12,003 nucleotides of DNA from positions 1-12,003 of the forward strand of contig JAFAWN010000333.1 in the NCBI GenBank assembly GCA_019241735.1. The letters are read 5' to 3'. The notes below the pieces were generated by a model. That model did not search any database and was not told where the DNA came from. It saw only the letters and a list, made by a program, of their open reading frames with translations. Within the stretch, counting starts at the first letter, position 1; every line of letters starts with the position of its first letter. Of this stretch, positions 6,441-12,003 are shown piece after piece. Source of the DNA: Terriglobales bacterium (GTDB lineage: Bacteria > Acidobacteriota > Terriglobia > Terriglobales > Acidobacteriaceae). A program made the position numbers and the translations under genes.

Positions 6441-7619
6441 TTAGAACGCATCAATCCCAGTTATGCTTTGCCCGATGATCAAAGTGTGAATGTCATGCGT
6501 TCCTTCATAGGTTTTCACTGACTCGAGATTCATCATATGGCGCATGATCGGGTACTCATCCGCCACGCCATTGGCCCCGAGAATGTCACGGGCCATGCGT
6601 GCGCACTCCAGCGCCATCCACACATTATTTCGTTTAGCCATCGAGATGTGTTGCGGTCCCACTTTTTCGTTGTCCTTTAATCTCCCGACTTGCAGCACCA
6701 GCAACTGCGCTTTGGTAATTTCGGAAATCATCCACGCCAGCTTTTCCTGGACCAGTTGCCGGGAGGCAATTGGCGCGTCATGGAACTGCTTTCGAAAAAT
6801 GGAATATTGCAGCGCGCAGTCATAGCAAGCCATGGCTGCGCCGATCGCTCCCCATGCAATCCCGTATCTTGCCTGATTGAGGCATTTCAGTGGCGATCCC
6901 AGTCCGCCGCTGCCGGGCAGCAAGTTAGCTTCAGGAATATGCACGTCCTGTAATGAAAGGCTTGAGGTCACCGATGCGCGCAGCGACCACTTCCCGTGAA
7001 TGTCCTCAGCGCGAAATCCAGGACGATCAGATTCCACCAAGAAACCGCGGATCTTATTGCCTTCATCTTCGACCTTCGCCCAGATCACCGCCACGTCGGC
7101 GATGGATCCTGAGGTGATCCACATCTTCTCCCCGTTCAAGACATATTCTTTTCCAGATTTTCGTGCGCGGGTCCGCATACCACCAGGGTTGGACCCGAAA
7201 TCAGGCTCGGTCAATCCAAAACAGCCCAGTTTCTCGCCTTTCTGCATAGCCGGAAGCCATGTCTGCTTTTGCTCTTTACTGCCAAACGCGAATATCGGGT
7301 ACATGACGAGCGCCGACTGAACGCTGACAAACGAACGCACCCCAGAGTCGCCGCGCTCCAGTTCCTGGGTCACCAGTCCGTACTCCACGTTAGACATTCC
7401 GGCGCAACCGTAGCCATGTAGGGACGCGCCGAAGAAGCCGAGATCGGCCATCGGTTTGACCAGTTCGCGGGGAAACCGTCCCTCACGATTACATTGCTCA
7501 ATAATGGGTATGAGATTGTCTTCGATGAACCTGCGCGCGGTGTCGCGCACCAGCCGTTCATCATCGCTCAGCAGGGAATCGAACTCCAGATAATCGACTC
7601 CGCGAAACTTTAATGCCAT
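6441..7619 (-). CDS. gcdH: Glutaryl-CoA dehydrogenase (acyl-CoA dehydrogenase family)
   Basis: This FAD flavoenzyme oxidises and decarboxylates glutaryl-CoA to crotonyl-CoA in lysine and tryptophan breakdown, passing electrons to ETF. The 392-residue length is normal. The protein has the typical acyl-CoA dehydrogenase order: an N-terminal helical domain, then GCFGLTEPDFGSNPGGM and KMWITSGSIADVAVIWAK in the beta domain, then a C-terminal helical domain. Features that point to GcdH within the family are DSGVRSFVSVQSALVMYPI, with R95 in the place of the substrate-carboxylate Arg, and the C-terminal YEGTHDIHTLIIGQ with catalytic base E372, followed by SITGIDAF. The ATG has only a weak upstream GAG. 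It converges on the SDR gene with a 14-base gap, so no separate terminator fits between them. No other lysine-degradation gene is in the window. Confidence 0.93.
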   Translation of the reverse strand: MALKFRGVDYLEFDSLLSDDERLVRDTARRFIEDNLIPIIEQCNREGRFPRELVKPMADLGFFGASLHGYGCAGMSNVEYGLVTQELERGDSGVRSFVSVQSALVMYPIFAFGSKEQKQTWLPAMQKGEKLGCFGLTEPDFGSNPGGMRTRARKSGKEYVLNGEKMWITSGSIADVAVIWAKVEDEGNKIRGFLVESDRPGFRAEDIHGKWSLRASVTSSLSLQDVHIPEANLLPGSGGLGSPLKCLNQARYGIAWGAIGAAMACYDCALQYSIFRKQFHDAPIASRQLVQEKLAWMISEITKAQLLVLQVGRLKDNEKVGPQHISMAKRNNVWMALECARMARDILGANGVADEYPIMRHMMNLESVKTYEGTHDIHTLIIGQSITGIDAF

Positions 7620-7689
7620 CGCTGTACTCGTTTCTTTATGTCGTTTTGGCTCTGCCGCGCGAATCCAGACGCTTAAGGAGAGACTTCAT

Positions 7690-7718
7690 AACCTAACAAA
7701 GGGCCGGAACAGGGTCAA
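7690..7718 (-). promoter_or_regulatory. Candidate sigma-70 promoter for gcdH
   Basis: On the minus strand TTGACC (7718 to 7713) is followed after 17 bases by TAGGTT (7695 to 7690), which keeps the three most conserved -10 positions. The start would fall near 7683, giving a leader of about 60 bases to the gcdH ATG. The -10 is weak. A perfect TTGACA also occurs at 7761 to 7756 but has no acceptable -10. Confidence 0.3.
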
Positions 7719-7859
7719 ATTGGATTCGCCGGGTGGCAAGGGATTTCAAGAACTATGTCAAACGAACCGGGTTTATCGTCACAAAGCATTAAGATGGTGA
7801 GATACGCCAATATGCCGGTGCAAGGCAGTAGGTTTCGAAGTTTGGAACGTTAACTGATC

Positions 7860-7865
7860 TGAGGA
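7860..7865 (+). promoter_or_regulatory. Ribosome binding site supporting a CTG start at 7871
   Basis: TGAGGA lies five bases before CTG 7871. It is the best Shine-Dalgarno match anywhere near the 5' end of this gene. The first in-frame ATG (7967) has no comparable site. This is the main nucleotide evidence for the upstream, non-standard start. Confidence 0.45.
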
Positions 7866-7870
7866 TTCGC

Positions 7871-8722
7871 CTGAGAAGCCACAGCATTAGACACATCGCG
7901 CTGAGCGCTTCGCTCTGGGTTGGAATTTTCGGCCTGCGAGGGTCGGCCGAGACTAAACCGGCTTCCATGGACGAAGGTTTTCATTCGCTCTACAACCTGG
8001 ATTTTGCTGGTGCGCATGCCGTTTTTATATCGTTGGAACAGCTTCATCCAGAAGATCCGCTGGCCCCAGCGGCAGACGCTGCCGGGTTACTGTTTTCGGA
8101 ATTTCATCGCCTTGGAGTGCTCGAAGGGCAGTTTTTTGCGACGGATAAGGCATTCGCGGCACGTCACAAGCTGAACCCGGATCCCACCCTGCGCGATCAC
8201 TTCAACAGTGCGTTAACCCTCGCCGAGAGCCGTGCGCATGCCCGCATGCTCATGAATTCGCGCGATCCGGATGCGCTCTTTGCGCTTACACTCGCAGCCG
8301 GCTTGAGGGCCGACTATGCAGCATTGATTGAAAAGAGTAATTTGTCCTCGCTCCGGTACACGAAGGAATCCACGCGTTGGGCGGACCAACTTCTGGCGAT
8401 CCAGCCTGACTGCTACGATGCCCACGTCGCCACCGGTTTCAGCAAATACATCATCGGGAGCATGGCGGCTCCCATTCGCTGGCTGGTGCGCTTGGGCGGC
8501 GTCTCCGGCGATAAGCAGGAAGGAATCAAAGAGCTGCAGTTAACTGCGGAACACGGTCACTATCTCGCTCCATACGCCCGCATCTTGCTGGCAATCGCCT
8601 ATGTCAGGGATAATGACAAGGCTCGTGCCCGCGCGATATTAGCTTCGCTGCGGGATGAATTCCCCGGAAACCCTTTGTTCGCCACCGAAATCGCGAGGCT
8701 GGACTCCGGACGCGAGCATTGA
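7871..8722 (+). CDS. Secreted TPR-like protein of unknown function
   Basis: I do not recognise a named family. The C-terminal third (APYARILLAIAYVRD, then KARARAILASLRDEFPGNP) reads like a TPR helix pair, and YNLDFAGAHAVFISLEQLHPEDP near the N-terminus of the ATG-initiated form has similar TPR character. The first in-frame ATG is at 7967 and would give 251 residues starting MDEGF. Upstream the frame stays open back to 7832 and encodes a convincing signal peptide: basic RSHSIRH, hydrophobic IALSASLWVGIFGL, and a cleavage site after RGSA (residue 26). No ATG, GTG or TTG exists in that stretch. CTG 7871, with TGAGGA five bases upstream, is the best start and gives 283 residues. ATT 7865 and CTG 7859 are weaker options. 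The protein is then probably periplasmic or outer-surface associated. It precedes pstS by 104 bases but is separated from it by the Pho-box-like element. Confidence 0.72.
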   Translation: MRSHSIRHIALSASLWVGIFGLRGSAETKPASMDEGFHSLYNLDFAGAHAVFISLEQLHPEDPLAPAADAAGLLFSEFHRLGVLEGQFFATDKAFAARHKLNPDPTLRDHFNSALTLAESRAHARMLMNSRDPDALFALTLAAGLRADYAALIEKSNLSSLRYTKESTRWADQLLAIQPDCYDAHVATGFSKYIIGSMAAPIRWLVRLGGVSGDKQEGIKELQLTAEHGHYLAPYARILLAIAYVRDNDKARARAILASLRDEFPGNPLFATEIARLDSGREH

Positions 8723-8760
8723 CTGGCCACCGTTTCCTGATTCATGGGAAATTTACCGCG

Positions 8761-8778
8761 TTGTAACCTTGGTGTAAC
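8761..8778 (+). promoter_or_regulatory. PhoB box-like direct repeat upstream of pstS
   Basis: TTGTAAC (8761-8767), a 4-base spacer CTTG, then GTGTAAC (8772-8778) give a 7-4-7 direct repeat with the 11-base period of known Pho boxes. A weaker unit, AATTTAC (8750-8756), continues the same period upstream. Ten bases after the box lies TAAAAC (8789-8794), a poor -10 at the distance seen in E. coli PhoB promoters; GATACT (8801-8806) is an alternative. The right half also lies in the palindrome GGTGTAACACC (8771-8781). The position before pstS, a standard PhoB target, strongly supports the call. Confidence 0.65.
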
Positions 8779-8826
8779 ACCGCGGAAGTAAAACCGACGA
8801 GATACTAAATATCGGAGGAACGTCGA

Positions 8827-9828
8827 GTGATCCGTCGCATTGCAATTCTGTGCCTGCTCTTTGTCCTACCCGCGGTTGGGCAAACTACCTTGAACGGCGC
8901 GGGCGCCACCTTCCCTTACCCCATGTATTCAAAATGGTTCAGCGAATACCATAAAGCTCATCCTGAGGTTCAAATCAATTATCAGTCCATAGGGAGCGGG
9001 GGCGGAATTCGCCAGGTATTGGCGGGGACTGTTGATTTCGGCGCAAGCGATGGGCCTATGACGGATGAGCAACTTTCTCAATCCAAAGTTAAAATTCTGC
9101 ATGTTCCAACGGTTATGGGGGCGGTTGTTCCTGCCTATAACATTCCCGGGGTGACTGGCGAAGTAAAGTTCACGCCCGAAGCATTAGCAGGCATCTTTTT
9201 GGGGAAGATTACTAACTGGAGTGACCCCGCAATTACCGGCGCAAACCCAGGAGTAAAGTTTCCCAGCCAGCCCATCGTCGTGTTGCACCGCTCCGACGGC
9301 AGCGGCACCACATTCATTTTTACCGATTATCTTTCCAAGGTCAGCACTGAATGGCAAAGCGGACCAGGCAAGGGGACATCCGTAAAGTGGCCGGTCGGCC
9401 TGGGCGGAAAAGGTAATGAAGGTGTGGCCGGAATGATTCGGCAAATGTCCGGCGGCATCGGTTACATCGAGCTGATTTATGCGGTGCAAAATAAAATCCC
9501 CTACGGCATCGTGAAGAATGCTTCGGGCAATTTCGTGAAGGCGTCACTCGACAGTGTCACCGAGGCGGCGGCGTCCGCCAAAAGCATGCCCGCGGATTTC
9601 CGCGTATCGATCACTAATGCGCCGGGCAAAGACGCCTATCCTATTTCCAGCTTTACCTGGCTTCTGGTTCCGGTGCAGTCCAAAGATGCGGCCAAGGGAA
9701 GAATCCTGGCTGACTTCTTGACTTGGATGCTTGATCAGGGAGAAACAATGACGGCTGGATTAACTTACGCTCCCCTACCCAAATCGGTGGCAGAGAAGGT
9801 CAGAGCAGCGATCAAGCAAGTGCACTGA
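8827..9828 (+). CDS. pstS: Phosphate ABC transporter substrate-binding protein PstS
   Basis: PstS is the high-affinity periplasmic phosphate receptor that delivers phosphate to the PstCAB importer. The 333-residue precursor has a signal peptide (MIRRIAILCLLFVLPAVG, cleavage probably near residue 18). The mature N-terminus carries GAGATFPYP (24-32), then SIGSGGGIRQ (54-63) and DFGASDGP (70-77). The phosphate-binding RSDGSGT loop includes R155, S159, G160 and T161. These match the phosphate-contact regions of E. coli PstS. The start is GTG with GGAGGA at 8814-8819, seven bases upstream. A Pho-box-like repeat precedes it, so induction under phosphate starvation is expected. The next gene is ppk1 rather than pstC, so the permease and ATPase genes must lie elsewhere or past the window. 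Confidence 0.96.
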   Translation: MIRRIAILCLLFVLPAVGQTTLNGAGATFPYPMYSKWFSEYHKAHPEVQINYQSIGSGGGIRQVLAGTVDFGASDGPMTDEQLSQSKVKILHVPTVMGAVVPAYNIPGVTGEVKFTPEALAGIFLGKITNWSDPAITGANPGVKFPSQPIVVLHRSDGSGTTFIFTDYLSKVSTEWQSGPGKGTSVKWPVGLGGKGNEGVAGMIRQMSGGIGYIELIYAVQNKIPYGIVKNASGNFVKASLDSVTEAAASAKSMPADFRVSITNAPGKDAYPISSFTWLLVPVQSKDAAKGRILADFLTWMLDQGETMTAGLTYAPLPKSVAEKVRAAIKQVH

Positions 9829-9883
9829 GCCAGCCGTCGCGACAGTGATCTCCGCTCTTTCGACCGAGTCCGTGCCACCGCGC

Positions 9884-9911
9884 CTGAAAAATCCTGCGCG
9901 TGTTTTATAAT
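9884..9911 (+). promoter_or_regulatory. Candidate sigma-70 promoter for ppk1
   Basis: CTGAAA (9884-9889), a 16-base spacer and a perfect TATAAT (9906-9911) predict transcription from about 9918, leaving a leader of about 70 bases before the ppk1 ATG. CGGAT (9912-9916) and ATCCG (9928-9932) could pair in that leader. No Pho-box-like repeat was seen here, so ppk1 may be transcribed independently of PhoB, besides any read-through from pstS. Confidence 0.5.
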
Positions 9912-9985
9912 CGGATCGCGCCTCGACATCCGGCGTGCTGCACGACTACTTCTAATCGCAAGTTTCCTTACGGTTAATTTCCATT

Positions 9986-12003
9986 ATGGCGCGACTTTCG
10001 CTCGATAACCCCGCCTATTACATCAACCGTGAGGTCTCATGGCTGCAATTCAACCGGCGCGTACTCGAGGAAGCCGAAGACGAAAATAATCCCGCACTTG
10101 AAAGACTCAAGTTCCTTTCCATTTCTGCCAGCAATCTGGATGAGTTTTTCGAGGTGCGTTTATCCGCGCTGGTGCAGCGTATCGAAGATGGGCACACCGA
10201 AGCTGGGCCCGATGGCCTGAGCCTACCCGAGGAACGCGATCAGATTTCGCGGGAGGTGCACGAATTCGTCGACGAGCAGTACCAATGCTGGAACGACAGC
10301 TTGCGGCCGCTGCTCGCTGAGAATGGTATTCGCGTGCTTGAATTGCACGAGCTTGACGCGCCGGCGCAAGCCTTCGTACAAGATTATTGCGAGCGCGAGC
10401 TCGATCTGCTGTTGACCCCAGTAACCATAGATCCTGCGCACCCATTTCCGCGCGTTATCAACAAAGCACTATGCGTTGCATTTTTATTGCGCCGTCGTCG
10501 CCGCTCGGCGCTGACTTATACGGGAGTCGTTACTGTCCCACGGGCTTTACCCCGCCTGGTGCGGCTTCCTTCCGAAGGGACCATCGATTTTATTTTCCTC
10601 GCTGATCTGGTGGCTTTTCACGCCTCGCGGATGTACCACGGTTACGACATCGTCTCTTCCGCTGCCTTTCGCGTCACGCGCAACAGCAATCTGTATCTGG
10701 CAGAGGAGGAATCTCGAAGCCTCCTCGATTCGGTACGAAGCGAACTGCACAACCGGCGCAAGGGAGATGCTGTGCGGCTCGAAATCGAGGCCGACGCGGA
10801 CCCGGAAATCATTGAGCGGTTGCGAACAAATTTCGAGCTCGATCCCTGGCAGGTTTTTCCCGTCCACGGACCGGTGAATTTATCGCGGCTATTTAATATT
10901 TACGAACAGACGGACCATCCCGAGCTAAAGTTTAAGCCCTTCACCCCACGCGAAGTTCGCCTTACGGCGAAATCGCAGGATCTATTTGAAGAACTCCGGC
11001 GTCACGATATCCTGCTGCACCATCCTTTTAACTCCTACGATGCTGTAGTCTCCTTCATCGAAGCGGCGGCGGCGGACCCGCGTGTTTTGTCCATAAAGCA
11101 AACACTTTACCGCACCAATGAACATTCGCTGATTGTGCCGGCGCTGATTTCGGCGGCGGAGCGCAAAGAAGTTACAGCGGTGGTTGAGCTCAAGGCCCGT
11201 TTCGACGAGGCTTCCAATATCCGCTGGGCGCGCGATCTCGAAGACGCCGGTGTCCAGGTGTTCCACGGTTTGGTGGGATTAAAGACCCACTGCAAACTGT
11301 CGCTGCTGGCTCGTCAAGATCCTGACGGCGCGATTCGACGCTACGCTCACCTCGGCACCGGCAACTACAATACGGCGACTGCCCGCATCTACACCGATCT
11401 AAGCCTGCTTACCTCTGATCCCGCCATCACCGGCGCCGTGCATGACGTTTTCAGTTTTCTCACCGCTTACGCTGAACATCCAAACTATGAGCCTCTGCTC
11501 GTGGCGCCTCTCGATCTCGCGGAGCATTGCCTGGCGCTGATTGGCCGCGAAACTGAACATGCGCGGCATGGGCGGCCAGCGCGCATCATTGCCAAGATGA
11601 ATGCGCTGCTCGATAAAAATATTATTATGGCGTTGTATCGCGCCTCGCAGGCGGGCGTCGAAATTGATCTCATCGTCCGCGGCATGTGCGCCTTGCGGCC
11701 GGGAGTACGCGGGGTCAGCGACCGCATCAGGGTCCGCAGCATCGTAGGCCGTTTTCTGGAACACAGCCGCATATACTATTTTGAGAACGGTGGCGACGAG
11801 GAAGTTTATCTCGCCAGCGCCGACTGGATGCCCCGCAACCTTTACGAGCGCGTGGAAGTGATGTTTCCACTCAAGGATTCTTTGCTGCGGGACCGTGCGC
11901 GCCATGAAATACTCGATTCCTACCTCGCAGACCAGGTAAAGGCCCGGCGTCTGCTGAAAGATGGAAGCTATGTCCGCACCGGGCACACTGAACGCGGTGC
12001 ACG
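9986..12003 (+). CDS. ppk1: Polyphosphate kinase 1 (3' end cut by the window)
   Basis: PPK1 reversibly transfers the gamma phosphate of ATP to a growing polyphosphate chain and is the main bacterial polyphosphate synthase. The frame is open from ATG 9986 to the last base, giving 672 codons with no stop; family proteins are about 690-720 residues, so only a short C-terminal tail should be missing. The N domain begins NREVSWLQFNRRVLEEA and has SASNLDEFFEVR. The head domain follows, with HPFPRVINKAL. The catalytic C1 domain carries IKQTLYRTN (R376), GLKTHCKL with H435, the phosphorylated His of the family, and RYAHLGTGNYN. The C2 domain has LIVRGMCALRPG, then GRFLEHSRIYYFENGG with H593 (E. coli H592), and SADWMPRN. 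The ATG is the only usable start after the in-frame TAA at 9953; its Shine-Dalgarno sequence is poor. Its place after pstS links phosphate uptake to storage. Confidence 0.97.
   Translation, partial: MARLSLDNPAYYINREVSWLQFNRRVLEEAEDENNPALERLKFLSISASNLDEFFEVRLSALVQRIEDGHTEAGPDGLSLPEERDQISREVHEFVDEQYQCWNDSLRPLLAENGIRVLELHELDAPAQAFVQDYCERELDLLLTPVTIDPAHPFPRVINKALCVAFLLRRRRRSALTYTGVVTVPRALPRLVRLPSEGTIDFIFLADLVAFHASRMYHGYDIVSSAAFRVTRNSNLYLAEEESRSLLDSVRSELHNRRKGDAVRLEIEADADPEIIERLRTNFELDPWQVFPVHGPVNLSRLFNIYEQTDHPELKFKPFTPREVRLTAKSQDLFEELRRHDILLHHPFNSYDAVVSFIEAAAADPRVLSIKQTLYRTNEHSLIVPALISAAERKEVTAVVELKARFDEASNIRWARDLEDAGVQVFHGLVGLKTHCKLSLLARQDPDGAIRRYAHLGTGNYNTATARIYTDLSLLTSDPAITGAVHDVFSFLTAYAEHPNYEPLLVAPLDLAEHCLALIGRETEHARHGRPARIIAKMNALLDKNIIMALYRASQAGVEIDLIVRGMCALRPGVRGVSDRIRVRSIVGRFLEHSRIYYFENGGDEEVYLASADWMPRNLYERVEVMFPLKDSLLRDRARHEILDSYLADQVKARRLLKDGSYVRTGHTERGA

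Larger units (their letters stand above)
7620..7870. other. Divergent intergenic region
   Basis: About 250 bases lie between the divergent gcdH and TPR-like genes. I see a candidate promoter for gcdH (7690-7718) and a tiny open frame (ATG 7794 to TAA 7853, 19 codons) with no sign of being real. The only other signal is a Shine-Dalgarno-like TGAGGA at 7860-7865 at the right edge. No RNA gene, repeat family or clear terminator was seen. Confidence 0.6.

Noticed and set aside
7794..7853. Small ORF of 19 codons upstream of the TPR-like gene
   Set aside because: It has no clear ribosome binding site, no recognisable peptide features, and ends before the start region of the real gene. It was also considered as a frameshifted 5' end of that gene, but the joined N-terminus would be less signal-peptide-like than the CTG-initiated one.
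7871..7876. CTGAGA, a core motif of TPP riboswitches
   Set aside because: The other conserved TPP elements are absent, the downstream gene is not thiamine-related, and the motif falls inside a good signal-peptide coding stretch.
8733..8751. TTTCC/GGAAA hairpin between the TPR-like gene and pstS as a terminator
   Set aside because: It has only five AT-rich base pairs and a short, broken T-run (TTTACC). It is too weak to call and lies against the Pho-box region.
9896..9921. GCGCG/CGCGC inverted repeat flanking the ppk1 TATAAT
   Set aside because: Five-base GC arms around a 16-base gap are expected by chance in this composition, and there is no supporting second site.
11399..11986. Long open frame of 195 codons on the minus strand inside ppk1
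   Set aside because: It lies fully antisense to an unmistakable PPK1 sequence. Its translation has no recognisable motif, and such shadow frames are common in GC-rich coding DNA.

Overview
The window is ordinary-looking chromosomal DNA from a mid-GC bacterium. The mix of genes (M20 dipeptidase, glycine oxidase-like enzyme, GcdH, secreted TPR-like protein, PstS beside PPK1) and frequent GTG starts fit a soil Acidobacteriota genome. That placement is a judgement from protein style, not a search. No tRNA, rRNA, CRISPR, insertion sequence or phage gene was seen.

Left block (78-3123, minus strand): a TlpA/ResA-type thiol-disulfide lipoprotein, a ThiO-type FAD amine oxidase and an M20 metallo-dipeptidase, read in that order. 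Their start region abuts, with no spacer, the first gene of a plus-strand block. A symmetric TTATAA core lies between the two directions.

Central block (3124-6426, plus strand): a membrane-associated GT2 glycosyltransferase, two tandem 6-pyruvoyl-tetrahydropterin synthase (PTPS) paralogues, GTP cyclohydrolase I (FolE) and a classical SDR reductase. The first three genes are joined by 4-base stop/start overlaps, and the next two follow at 42 and 20 bases. FolE, PTPS and an SDR are the three activities needed to make tetrahydrobiopterin from GTP, so this reads as a pterin operon. The glycosyltransferase makes a glycosylated pterin conceivable. PTPS copy 2 keeps its zinc ligands and catalytic Cys but has Ile where copy 1 and animal PTPS have the catalytic His. 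This is the most interesting point in the window.

Right block: a convergent glutaryl-CoA dehydrogenase (6441-7619, minus); a weakly recognised secreted TPR-like protein whose signal peptide is encoded only if translation starts at a non-standard codon near 7871; then pstS (8827-9828), preceded by a 7-4-7 direct repeat that looks like a PhoB box; then ppk1 (9986 onward, cut by the window end), with its own TATAAT promoter. PstS captures phosphate and PPK1 stores it as polyphosphate, so the right end is a phosphate uptake and storage locus.
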